DNA from: Sulfitobacter sp. SK011
GTDB lineage: Bacteria > Pseudomonadota > Alphaproteobacteria > Rhodobacterales > Rhodobacteraceae
Reading direction: 5' to 3'
DNA: 64,000 bases
Assembly: GCF_003352065.1 (NCBI RefSeq)
Contig: NZ_CP025803.1
Span: 2,273,574-2,337,573, forward strand
Shown: positions 47,631 through 56,072 of the stretch, piece by piece
Numbering within the stretch: position 1 is the first letter of the stretch
Layout: every line of letters starts with the position of its first letter
Translations under genes and position numbers: made by a program
The notes under the pieces: model-generated
What the model was told of the DNA's origin: nothing
The model's input: the letters and a program-made list of their open reading frames with translations, nothing else
The model's database searches: none

Positions 47631-48800
47631 ATGTCGCCAATCACTTCGCCCGAACGCGGGTTCCCAACCGCAGAATATAAACAACGCGCGGCCCGCGCCC
47701 AGACGATGATGAAAGCCTCTGGCCTTTCGGCCTTGGTGCTCACCACCGAACCCGAGGTGCGTTATTTCACCGGATACCTGACCCGGTTCTGGGAAAGCCC
47801 GACGCGCCCCTGGTTCCTGATTGTGCCTGCGTCCGGCGACCCTGTGGCGGTGATCCCGTCCATCGGCGCGGCCCTGATGGGCAAAACCTGGATCACCGAT
47901 ATCCGCACATGGTCAGCCCCCGATCTGGTCGATGATGGCGTGTCCTTGCTGGCAGATACGCTGCTGGAAATATGCGGCGATGGCGGATCCATCGGCATGC
48001 CTTCGGGCCACGAGACCCATGTGCGCATGCCCTATGACGATATTACGCGTCTAAAGGCGCTGGTGTCCAAAAATGCCATCACGGGCGACGCTGGGATCAT
48101 GCGCGCCCTTCGGATGGTGAAATCCGAGCTTGAAATTGCCAAAATTCGCTACGCCTGCCAGATCTCCGGACGCGCCTTTGCGCGGGTGGGCGAAATAGCG
48201 GGCGCAGGTGTGCCGCTTGATCAGGTGTTTCGGCGGTTTCAGGGCCTGTGCCTTGAGGAAGGTGCCGACTGGGTGCCGTATTTGGCGGGCGGGGCCGGGC
48301 CAGATGGCTATGCAGATGTGATTTCACCCGCCACACCTGATCCATTGCTTCCCGGTGATATCCTGATGCTGGATACCGGGCTGGTCTGGGATGGGTATTT
48401 CTGTGATTTTGATCGCAATTTTGCCATTGGTCCGCCCAGTGATGCCGCGAAAGCAGCGCAGGCGAGGCTGATGGAGGCGGTTCAGGCCGGGGCCGACGCC
48501 GCACGGCCCGGTGCGCGGGCATCCGATATTTTTCACGCCATGGACAAGATCGTGACAGGCGGTGCCGGCGGGTCAGAGGCCGGGCGGTTGGGCCATGGAT
48601 TGGGCATGCAACTGACCGAATGGCCCTCGTTCATTGCGGGCGATGATACCGTTCTTGAGGAAGGGATGGTGCTGACCCTGGAACCCGGCATTGATGTGGC
48701 ACCGGGCCGCATTCTGGTGCATGAAGAAGATATCGTGATCACCGCTGGCGCACCAGAATTCCTGTCGCCCCGTGCCAGCGCAGACCTGCCCATCTTGTGA
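47631..48800 (+). CDS. M24-family metallopeptidase (metal site intact)
   Basis: A 389-residue pita-bread-fold hydrolase. All five usual metal ligands are visible: Asp248 and Asp259 (DTGLVWDGYFCDF), His322 (LGHGLGM), Glu351 (LEPGID) and Glu366 (HEEDI), so it is probably an active Xaa-Pro-type peptidase or an amide hydrolase of similar fold. ATG 47631 follows AAGGA; the frame extends upstream without support. It is divergent from cphB (143 bases) and 10 bases before the EutA-like gene. It is the first of three M24-fold genes here, and its substrate is unknown. Confidence 0.85.
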   Translation: MSPITSPERGFPTAEYKQRAARAQTMMKASGLSALVLTTEPEVRYFTGYLTRFWESPTRPWFLIVPASGDPVAVIPSIGAALMGKTWITDIRTWSAPDLVDDGVSLLADTLLEICGDGGSIGMPSGHETHVRMPYDDITRLKALVSKNAITGDAGIMRALRMVKSELEIAKIRYACQISGRAFARVGEIAGAGVPLDQVFRRFQGLCLEEGADWVPYLAGGAGPDGYADVISPATPDPLLPGDILMLDTGLVWDGYFCDFDRNFAIGPPSDAAKAAQARLMEAVQAGADAARPGARASDIFHAMDKIVTGGAGGSEAGRLGHGLGMQLTEWPSFIAGDDTVLEEGMVLTLEPGIDVAPGRILVHEEDIVITAGAPEFLSPRASADLPIL

Positions 48801-48810
48801 GGAGCTGATG

Positions 48811-49527
48811 ATGCCTGCCTTTTCCTATACCCTCGAAGGCCCTATCGGCACCCGCGCTACATTGGGCCTTGTGGTCTTGCAATCGGATGAGACCATTGAA
48901 CACGACTTTCGCCGCCTCTTTGCTGCCCCGGACATCAGCCTTTATGTGACCCGCGTGCCAAGCGGTCTGGATGTCACCCCCGATACCCTCGCCAGCATGT
49001 CCGCCGCCCTGCCCGCCGCAGCGGGCCTTTTGCCGACGGCGCTGAAATATGATGTGGTCGGCTATGGATGTACCTCAGGAACGGCGGTTATTGGCCCGGA
49101 CAAGATTGCCGAACAGGTCAAAACGGGCTGTTCCGCGCGCCATGTGACCGAACCGCTCAGCGCATTGGTGGCGATCTGCGAGGCCAAGGGCATATCGCGC
49201 ATCGCGTTCCTGTCACCCTACATCGAAACCGTCAGCCAGACGTTGCGGAACGCCCTGAACACCCGAGGCGTCATGACGCCTGTGTTTGGGTCCTTTGACG
49301 AAGGCGAAGAAACCAAGGTCGCCAAAATCTCGCAGCAATCGCTTTTTGATGCGGCAATGGCCCTGGGCGCGTCAGACGAGGTTGAGGCTGTGTTCATATC
49401 ATGCACCAATCTGCGCACGCTTGATGTCATTCCCAGGATCGAAGCGGCTTTGGGCAAGCCCGTGTTTTCCAGCAATCAGGTGCTGGCATGGCACATGGCG
49501 CATCTGGCCGGGATTGAGCTAGCCTAG
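48811..49527 (+). CDS. Asp/Glu racemase-superfamily protein, EutA/maleate isomerase-like
   Basis: A 238-residue protein of the Asp/Glu racemase, arylmalonate decarboxylase and maleate isomerase superfamily. Two active-site cysteines are visible: Cys87 in GYGCTSGT and Cys198 in ISCTNLRT. LGLVVLQSDETIEHDFRR near the start resembles EutA of ectoine utilisation loci and maleate isomerase. The second ATG (48811) is favoured by GAGG spacing. It is co-oriented with the preceding M24 gene, and its 3' end overlaps the convergent argE-like gene by 9 bases. Exact reaction unknown. Confidence 0.82.
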   Translation: MPAFSYTLEGPIGTRATLGLVVLQSDETIEHDFRRLFAAPDISLYVTRVPSGLDVTPDTLASMSAALPAAAGLLPTALKYDVVGYGCTSGTAVIGPDKIAEQVKTGCSARHVTEPLSALVAICEAKGISRIAFLSPYIETVSQTLRNALNTRGVMTPVFGSFDEGEETKVAKISQQSLFDAAMALGASDEVEAVFISCTNLRTLDVIPRIEAALGKPVFSSNQVLAWHMAHLAGIELA

Positions 49528-50676
49528 CCGCGCGCTCAGCCGTTCGAGCATGTCAACACAAGACGATAACTGACTGATTTCAATATATTCGTCCGGTTTA
49601 TGCGCCTGTTCGATGGACCCCGGCCCACAGACCAGTGCGGCCATGCCAAGGCTTTGGAATAACCCCGCCTCGGTGCCGAATGACACCACATCTGTGCCAT
49701 TTGTGCCGGTGAGTTCCATCACCAGATCGCGCGCCTCATTATCTGTCATCGGCGCAAGCCCCACCGTTTCACCGATGGTTTCGGTCACAATATCCGCGCC
49801 AGTCCAGACCGCCTGCATCTGTGGCAAAAGCACGTCGTCGCAATAGCGCTGCATGGTGGTTTTCACATGCGCCAGATCGCCGGATTGAACAGGTCGTGTT
49901 TCCCAATCCACCGTCGCCAGCCCCGGGATGACGTTGTGGGCAATTCCGCCATGCAAGGCCCCCACGTTGATCGTGCTGTAGGGCGGATCAAAGGTACTGT
50001 TCTTGGGGGCGCGACTCTGTAAATCCGCCCGCAAGTCCATCAGCCGGTTGATATAGCGCACCGCATATTCCACGGCATTCACCCCCAGTTCCGGCTGTGA
50101 CCCGTGCCCCTCGCGCCCGGTGAAGTGGGTGGAATATTCACAACAGCCCTTGTGCCCTTCGATCAGGCGCATGGATGTCGGTTCACCGATGATGGCAAGC
50201 GACGGACGGTCATCGCGCGCCGCCAGATGCTGTGCCAGATCAGCGGCACCCAGGCATCCCGTTTCCTCATCATAGGTAAACGCAAAATGGACGGGTCGCC
50301 GTGTCGCCGACCGTGCAAATGCGGGGGCCAGCGCGATGCAGGCCGCGATAAACCCTTTCATGTCACAGGTGCCCCGCCCATAGAGGCGTCCCTTATCTGA
50401 TGTCATCTCGAACGGGTCGCTCGACCAGCGTTGCTCGGTCACCGGAACCACATCGGTATGACCTGCCAGCAAGATACCCCCTGCCCGCTCTGGCCCCAGC
50501 GTGGCATAAAGATTGGCCTTGCCGCCGCTTGCATCATGATACCGCGTGACCTCGGCACCGACCGCAGTCAGTTGGTCCGCAAGATAATCAATGATCGCAA
50601 GGTTGCTGTCCGTCGACACCGTGGGAAATGCAATGAGGTCAGACAGGACGCTTATGCTGGTTTCAAGATGGTCCAC
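49519..50676 (-). CDS. M20 deacetylase, acetylornithine deacetylase (ArgE) type
   Basis: A 385-residue zinc-dependent amidohydrolase. Metal-binding motifs are LLAGHTDVVPV, GRGTCDMKG and TYDEETGCLG; the C-terminal GPGSIEQAHKPDEYI supplies the last ligand. ArgE hydrolyses N-acetylornithine to ornithine. Its position, 5 bases downstream of the ectoine-hydrolase-like gene on the same strand, suggests it may instead deacylate the ring-opened product N-acetyl-diaminobutyrate, a job done by the unrelated DoeB/EutE elsewhere. That substrate is inference. It overlaps the convergent EutA-like gene by 9 bases. Confidence 0.9.
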   Translation of the reverse strand: MDHLETSISVLSDLIAFPTVSTDSNLAIIDYLADQLTAVGAEVTRYHDASGGKANLYATLGPERAGGILLAGHTDVVPVTEQRWSSDPFEMTSDKGRLYGRGTCDMKGFIAACIALAPAFARSATRRPVHFAFTYDEETGCLGAADLAQHLAARDDRPSLAIIGEPTSMRLIEGHKGCCEYSTHFTGREGHGSQPELGVNAVEYAVRYINRLMDLRADLQSRAPKNSTFDPPYSTINVGALHGGIAHNVIPGLATVDWETRPVQSGDLAHVKTTMQRYCDDVLLPQMQAVWTGADIVTETIGETVGLAPMTDNEARDLVMELTGTNGTDVVSFGTEAGLFQSLGMAALVCGPGSIEQAHKPDEYIEISQLSSCVDMLERLSARLG

Positions 50677-50681
50677 GCGGG

Positions 50682-51869
50682 TCAGTCCTTGATAAAGAGC
50701 TTGCGTTCAATGTTGCAAAACGTGCTTGCAGGGCCATCGTCGGTGATCAGAATACTTTCGGTGATTTCAAGCCCCCAATTGTCCATCCACAGACCTGGCA
50801 TGAAATGGAATGTCATACCGGGTTGCAGGACTCTCTGATCCTCGGGACGCAATGACATGGTGCGTTCGCCCCAATCAGGGGGGTAGCTCAGGCCGATGGA
50901 ATAACCACAGCGCGCGCCGCGTTCGATCCCGGCGCGGTCCATCGCATCGCCAAGTGCATTGGCAATGTCGCAGGTCCGGTTGCCCGCCCGTGCTGCTTGC
51001 AGCCCCGCTTCAAGCCCCTCGACAACCGCCTCTTCCCCGCGTTTGATATGATCGGGTGGCGTGCCAAGAAACACCGTGCGCGACAGCGGCACATGGTAGC
51101 GCCGATAACAGCCGGCAAGTTCAAAAAACGTCGCTTCACCGGTTTTCATCTCATCACCATTCCACGTTATATGCGGTGCGGCGGCGTCTGATCCGCTGGG
51201 CATCAGGGGCACAATCGCGGGGTAATCACCCCATATATCTTCAACGCCACTGATCCCTGCGGCATAAATCTCTGCGGCCAGTTCATTCTTGCGCACCCCC
51301 GGTTCGGCCCGGTCCAGTGCAAATCGGATGATCTTGTCCGATATCCGCGCGGCCTTGCGCATGAACTCCAATTCTTCATGCGATTTGATCGCCCTTTGCC
51401 AGTTCACGAGCGCAGTGGCATCCATGATCTTGGCGTCAGGAAGTGAGGTGAGCAGCGTCGTATAAGCCTTTGCCGAAAAATAGTAATTATCCATTTCAAC
51501 GCCAATGGTCCCGGACGCCAGACCCCGCGCTGCCAGCTTGGCCGACAGATCCTGCATCGGGTGGCGTTCCGTCGATTGCACATAATCATCGGTATAGAAT
51601 TCAACATCCGTTTTACTCCGATCGACCGTGCGCACGGCCCCATTGGCGTCCTGCCGTCTGCCCCACCAGAACGGTTTGCCTTCCAGCGGGACAATCACCG
51701 CCTGATGCACATAGAACGACCAGCCGTCATAGCCGGTGAGCCACGCCTGATTGGATGGATCAGTGGCAATCAGCACGTCGAGACCCGCTTCGGCCATCGC
51801 GCCGCGCGTCTTGGCCAATCTGCGTTCGTACTCAGAGGGCGAAAACGGGGTTGGGTTCATGTCACTCAT
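50682..51869 (-). CDS. Ectoine hydrolase-like M24 protein (DoeA/EutD type)
   Basis: A 395-residue protein of the creatinase/aminopeptidase P fold. The segments TDPSNQAWLTGYDGWSFYVHQAV, DDYVQSTERHPM, IGVEMDNYYFSAKAY, YPAIVPLMPSG and IGLSYPPDWGERTMSLRP closely match what I recall of ectoine hydrolase DoeA/EutD, which opens the ectoine ring to N-acetyl-diaminobutyrate. The metal Asp pair is replaced (FFELAGCYRRYHVP), as in that group and in creatinase, so catalysis is probably metal-free. ATG 51869 follows AAGGA. It is transcribed with the ArgE-type gene and divergent from creatinase. Confidence 0.85.
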   Translation of the reverse strand: MSDMNPTPFSPSEYERRLAKTRGAMAEAGLDVLIATDPSNQAWLTGYDGWSFYVHQAVIVPLEGKPFWWGRRQDANGAVRTVDRSKTDVEFYTDDYVQSTERHPMQDLSAKLAARGLASGTIGVEMDNYYFSAKAYTTLLTSLPDAKIMDATALVNWQRAIKSHEELEFMRKAARISDKIIRFALDRAEPGVRKNELAAEIYAAGISGVEDIWGDYPAIVPLMPSGSDAAAPHITWNGDEMKTGEATFFELAGCYRRYHVPLSRTVFLGTPPDHIKRGEEAVVEGLEAGLQAARAGNRTCDIANALGDAMDRAGIERGARCGYSIGLSYPPDWGERTMSLRPEDQRVLQPGMTFHFMPGLWMDNWGLEITESILITDDGPASTFCNIERKLFIKD

Positions 51870-51896
51870 GATCAGCTGTCCTTTGCGGCCTGCCTC

Positions 51897-51932
51897 AAAC
51901 GATCATCCATTCGTTCGCAATTCACAAACGAT
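51897..51932. repeat. CAAACGAT direct repeats in the doeA-like/creatinase divergent region
   Basis: Two CAAACGAT copies (51896-51903 and 51925-51932), 29 bases apart, in the 236-base divergent region and next to the predicted creatinase promoter. They may be sites for a regulator; none is encoded next door. Confidence 0.35.
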
Positions 51933-51943
51933 ATTTTGGTGCG

Positions 51944-51972
51944 TTGACAGAATCTGACCCACCCCTTAACGA
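51944..51972 (+). promoter_or_regulatory. Predicted sigma70 promoter of the creatinase operon
   Basis: A perfect -35 box TTGACA (51944-51949), 17-base spacer, TAACGA (51967-51972). The predicted leader is about 125 bases before the creatinase ATG. Confidence 0.5.
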
Positions 51973-52105
51973 TTCACGCCATATGACACGCGATGGCGTC
52001 GCACCCTCGTCATACCATTGGCCATCTGGCCATCAATCCTGTACGCCCGGATATTTTTTGTTTGATCGGCCGCTTATGCGCCCGTCCCGAATTGAGGATA
52101 CTTGG

Positions 52106-53338
52106 ATGACCGACAATCACGACACCGCCATCACTGACCGGGTCAAATTCTTTACCAGCCACAACGGCGAAAAAGCCCCTTTGCCGTTCTCGGATACCGA
52201 ATACCTGCGCCGCCAGACAAAGCTGCGCGAGATCATGGCAGAGCGCGACATCCCCGCTGTGCTGCTGACCTCGATGCACAACATCGCCTATTATTCAGGG
52301 TTTCTTTATTGCAGCTTTGGCCGGCCCTATGGCTGTGTGGTGACCCAAGGTGCCTGCACAACTGTGTCGGCCAACATTGATGCCGGTCAGCCGTGGCGCC
52401 GGTCATTTGCCGACAACGTGATATACACCGATTGGACGCGCAACAATTATTGGCGCGCTGTGGCCAGCCTGATCAAGGGTGCCAAAAGGTTGGGGATCGA
52501 AGCCGATCACATGACCCTTGCGTCTCGTGAGACCCTCAATGACATGCTGGGCGCACCTGAACTGGTCGATGTCGCCCCGGCAACGATGGCCGCGCGGATG
52601 GTCAAATCCGAAGAGGAAATTGCTTTGATCCGCGAAGGTGCGCGGATAGCAGACCACGGCGGCGACGCGATCCGCGCTGCGATCACGGAAGGCACCCGCG
52701 AGATTGATGTGGCAATTGCAGGCCGCGACGCGATGGAGCTTGAGATCGCCCGCGCCCACCCCAACAGCGAATTGCGCGACAGCTGGGTCTGGTTTCAGTC
52801 AGGTCTGAACACCGATGGCGCGCACAATCCCGTCACCACCCGCAAGCTGCAAAAGGGCGATATCCTGAGCCTGAACGCCTTTCCGATGATCTCGGGTTAT
52901 TACACCGCCTTGGAACGCACCTTGTTCATGGGCGCACCTGACACAGCATCGCTCAAGATGTGGGAAGCAAATGTAGCGGCCCATGAACTGGGCCTGTCGC
53001 TGATCCGACCGGGGGCCACCTGTTCGGGCATCTGCGACGAAATCAACCGCTTCTTTGCCGATCAGGGCCTGTTGCAGTATCGGTCCTTTGGCTATGGCCA
53101 TTCGTTTGGCATCCTGTCGCACTACTACGGGCGCGAGGCCGGGTTGGAACTGCGCGAAGACATTGATACCGTGCTGGAACCGGGCATGGTGGTGTCGATG
53201 GAGCCGATGATCTGGATCCCCGAAGGCACCCCCGGAGCAGGCGGATACCGCGAACACGACATCCTGATCGTGGGCGGCAACCAGACAGAAAACATAACGA
53301 AATTTGCCTATGGACCAGAGGCGAATATCATCGACTAA
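52106..53338 (+). CDS. Creatinase (creatine amidinohydrolase)
   Basis: Hydrolyses creatine to sarcosine and urea. It is 410 residues, close to the roughly 400 of Pseudomonas creatinase. Long stretches match what I recall of that enzyme: HNIAYYSGFLYCSFGRPYG, TDGAHNPVTTRK with His240 at the catalytic-His position, GYYTALERTLF, and FGYGHSFGILSHYYGREAG to MVVSMEPMIW. The M24 metal ligands are missing, as expected for metal-free creatinase. ATG 52106 has GAGG at 8 bases; the longer frame is rejected. It lies 14 bases before an aminotransferase gene. No sarcosine oxidase or urease gene is in the window. Confidence 0.92.
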   Translation: MTDNHDTAITDRVKFFTSHNGEKAPLPFSDTEYLRRQTKLREIMAERDIPAVLLTSMHNIAYYSGFLYCSFGRPYGCVVTQGACTTVSANIDAGQPWRRSFADNVIYTDWTRNNYWRAVASLIKGAKRLGIEADHMTLASRETLNDMLGAPELVDVAPATMAARMVKSEEEIALIREGARIADHGGDAIRAAITEGTREIDVAIAGRDAMELEIARAHPNSELRDSWVWFQSGLNTDGAHNPVTTRKLQKGDILSLNAFPMISGYYTALERTLFMGAPDTASLKMWEANVAAHELGLSLIRPGATCSGICDEINRFFADQGLLQYRSFGYGHSFGILSHYYGREAGLELREDIDTVLEPGMVVSMEPMIWIPEGTPGAGGYREHDILIVGGNQTENITKFAYGPEANIID

Positions 53339-53352
53339 AAAGGCTTAAAGGC

Positions 53353-54729
53353 ATGCTGACGAACGACGTATTGGACAAATGGGACCGGGAAAGTTTCTTC
53401 CACCCTTCAACTCATCTGGCACAGCATGCCCGTGGTGACAGCGCATCCCGGATCATTGCCGGGGCACAAGGCAGCCATATCATCGACCGTGATGGCAACC
53501 GGATTTTGGACGGGTTTGCAGGGCTTTATTGCGTCAACGCAGGGTACGGCCGGCGCGAGATTACCGATGCGATTGCTGCGCAGGCAGGCCAGTTGTCCTA
53601 TTACCACGCCTATGCGGGCCACAGCACCGAAACCTCCATTACCTTGGCCAAGATGGTCATGGACCGCGCGCCCAAGCATATGTCAAAGGTCTATTTCGGG
53701 CTGGGCGGATCAGACGCCAATGAAACCAACATCAAGCTGATCTGGTACTACAACAACATCCTTGGCCGCCCAGAAAAAAAGAAGATCATCAGCCGGTGGC
53801 GCGGGTATCACGGGTCTGGATTGATGACCGGATCGCTGACCGGGCTTGAGCTGTTTCACCGCAAATTTGACCTGCCGCTGTCCGGCGTGGTCCACACCCA
53901 AGCGCCTGATTTCTTTCGCCGCGACGATCTGAACCAGACGGAGGCCGAATTTGTCGCCGATTGCGTTCAGAAACTAGAGGATCTGATTGCAGCCGAAGGC
54001 GCTGACACCATCGCAGCCTTTATCGGCGAACCGGTCTTGGGCACAGGCGGCATTGTCCCACCGCCCGATGGATATTGGCAAGCCATTCAGGCGGTGCTGG
54101 ACAAGCATGATATCTTGCTGATCGCGGATGAAGTAGTCACTGGATTTGGCCGTTTGGGCAGCATGTTCGGGTCGGATCACTATGGAATGAAACCTGATTT
54201 CATGACCATCGCCAAGGGCCTCACATCGGCCTATGCACCGCTGTCGGGGTCGATTGTGTCTGCGAAAGTCTGGAAAGTACTGGAGGACGGCACCGATGAA
54301 AACGGCCCGCTTGGCCATGGCTGGACCTATTCGGCGCATCCGATCGGGGCGGCCGCAGGTGTGGCCAATCTGCGTTTGATCGACGATCTGAACCTCATTG
54401 AAAACGCCCGCACTGTGGGCGCATACCTCAAGGAAGGTCTGGGTGAAGCCCTTGGATCACATCCGAACGTGGGTGACATTCGCGGCGACGGGATGCTCTG
54501 TGCACTCGAGTTTGTCAAAGACAGACCCACCCGAGAATTCTTTGCCACCGATCAGAAAATTGGCCCGCAAATCACCGCATCATTGCTCGCAAAAGGCGTG
54601 ATCGGTCGTGCCATGCCACAAGGAGATATTCTGGGGTTTGCCCCGCCTTTCTGTCTCACCACAATGGAAGCCGATGAAATTATTACCAAGACAACGAGAG
54701 CAGTTGTCGAAGTCTTAGGCAAAGAGTGA
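53353..54729 (+). CDS. Class III PLP aminotransferase (aspartate aminotransferase family)
   Basis: A 458-residue omega-transaminase. The PLP lysine is Lys288 in TIAKGLTSAYAP; the cofactor Asp is in LLIADEVVTGFGRLG and the PLP phosphate loop is GLGGSDANE. The overall sequence resembles pyruvate-dependent polyamine, beta-alanine or taurine transaminases. It follows creatinase by 14 bases and precedes the ABC importer, so it may remove an amino group from an imported diamine or from diaminobutyrate. Donor and acceptor are not determinable from sequence. Confidence 0.88.
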   Translation: MLTNDVLDKWDRESFFHPSTHLAQHARGDSASRIIAGAQGSHIIDRDGNRILDGFAGLYCVNAGYGRREITDAIAAQAGQLSYYHAYAGHSTETSITLAKMVMDRAPKHMSKVYFGLGGSDANETNIKLIWYYNNILGRPEKKKIISRWRGYHGSGLMTGSLTGLELFHRKFDLPLSGVVHTQAPDFFRRDDLNQTEAEFVADCVQKLEDLIAAEGADTIAAFIGEPVLGTGGIVPPPDGYWQAIQAVLDKHDILLIADEVVTGFGRLGSMFGSDHYGMKPDFMTIAKGLTSAYAPLSGSIVSAKVWKVLEDGTDENGPLGHGWTYSAHPIGAAAGVANLRLIDDLNLIENARTVGAYLKEGLGEALGSHPNVGDIRGDGMLCALEFVKDRPTREFFATDQKIGPQITASLLAKGVIGRAMPQGDILGFAPPFCLTTMEADEIITKTTRAVVEVLGKE

Positions 54730-54818
54730 AAAACGCTGAATTCTTCGGCAAATACAGGACTTTTGGGTAGTCAAACCTGTTGCAAAGCATCTTATCCTGT
54801 GTTCTCTTTCACCAAATC

Positions 54819-54855
54819 TGCCAAAAAAGGCAGGACATTTTCACCTGGGGAGGTG
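54819..54855 (+). promoter_or_regulatory. Leader hairpins; the second hides the ribosome binding site of the ABC ATPase gene
   Basis: A first stem CTGCC/GGCAG (54819-54823, 54830-54834) is followed by CACCT (54842-54846), GGGG loop, AGGTG (54851-54855). The ribosome binding site GGGGAGG lies in the loop and 3' arm of the second stem, so its folding could limit translation from the TTG start. Confidence 0.45.
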
Positions 54856-54859
54856 CCGC

Positions 54860-55960
54860 TTGTCTGAAAAAGCCACTCGCGACGGTTTCGTCGTTTTTGA
54901 CCGCGTTCAAAAGAGTTACGATGGCGAGAACCTCGTCGTTAAAGACCTTAACCTTTCGATTGGAAAAGGCGAGTTTCTGACAATGCTTGGGCCCTCAGGG
55001 TCTGGTAAAACCACCTGTCTGATGATGCTCGCCGGGTTTGAGACCGCGACGCATGGTGACATACTGTTGGATGGCAAGCCAATCAACAACATCTCGCCCC
55101 ACAAACGCGGTATCGGCATGGTTTTCCAGAACTATGCGCTCTTTCCCCACATGACGATTGCGGAAAACCTGTCCTTCCCTCTGGAAGTGCGCAACATGAG
55201 CAAATCCGATCGCGAAGCGAAGGTGAAACGCGCGCTTGATATGGTGCAAATGGGTGAATTCGGCGGCCGTCGCCCTGCCCAACTGTCCGGTGGTCAACAA
55301 CAGCGTGTCGCCCTGAGCCGTGCATTGGTCTTTGAACCTGACCTGGTTCTTATGGACGAACCTTTGGGTGCTCTCGACAAACAACTGCGCGAACATATGC
55401 AGTTTGAAATCAAACACATCGCTGACAATCTGGGCATCACCGTTGTTTACGTGACCCACGATCAGACCGAAGCTTTGACCATGTCAGACCGGGTCGCTGT
55501 GTTTGAAGATGGCCGCATCCAGCAACTTGCGCCACCAGATGAGCTTTATGAAGAACCACAAAACAGCTTTGTTGCGCAATTTATCGGCGAAAACAACACG
55601 CTACAGGGCGTTGTGAAAGAGATAAACGGCGATGTTGCCTTGATCCAACTGGATGATGGCAGCCTGATCGATGCCAAGCCCGTGAACGTCAGCAAGGCCG
55701 GTGAACGCACGCAGGTCTCGATCCGTCCTGAACGGGTTGAATTCCAAAAGGAGCGTTTGAAAAAAGGCTCCCATACGCTCAAGGCTGAGGTGCTGGAATT
55801 CATCTATATGGGTGATATTTTCCGCACCCGCCTGCGGGTGGCTGGCAATGATAATTTTATCGTCAAAACCCGCAACGCGCCCAATCAGGTGCGTTTGGAA
55901 CCTGGTACAACCGTCGAAATCGGTTGGCAGGCCGAAGATTGCCGCGCGCTGGACGCTTAG
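54860..55960 (+). CDS. Polyamine-type ABC transporter ATPase (PotA-like)
   Basis: ATPase subunit of 366 residues. The start is TTG 54860, set by a strong GGGGAGG just upstream. The ABC domain (about 10-240) has Walker A GPSGSGKTT, signature [15 protein letters not shown] and Walker B LVLMDEPLGALD. A C-terminal TOBE-like domain (about 290-365) is typical of spermidine/putrescine and 2-aminoethylphosphonate importers. Together with the next three genes it forms a full importer. The position after creatinase and transaminase suggests its cargo feeds those enzymes. Confidence 0.92.
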   Translation: MSEKATRDGFVVFDRVQKSYDGENLVVKDLNLSIGKGEFLTMLGPSGSGKTTCLMMLAGFETATHGDILLDGKPINNISPHKRGIGMVFQNYALFPHMTIAENLSFPLEVRNMSKSDREAKVKRALDMVQMGEFGGRRPAQLSGGQQQRVALSRALVFEPDLVLMDEPLGALDKQLREHMQFEIKHIADNLGITVVYVTHDQTEALTMSDRVAVFEDGRIQQLAPPDELYEEPQNSFVAQFIGENNTLQGVVKEINGDVALIQLDDGSLIDAKPVNVSKAGERTQVSIRPERVEFQKERLKKGSHTLKAEVLEFIYMGDIFRTRLRVAGNDNFIVKTRNAPNQVRLEPGTTVEIGWQAEDCRALDA

Positions 55961-56072
55961 GCGCGCGCGTCATGTCGCCGCCCCATCACCGGGCGCGATG
56001 AATAAGGGGCGGTGATCAAACCCGACGTCACTGCCTTTACGAGTTTATCGGGTAAGAACTGGGAGAACCTAA

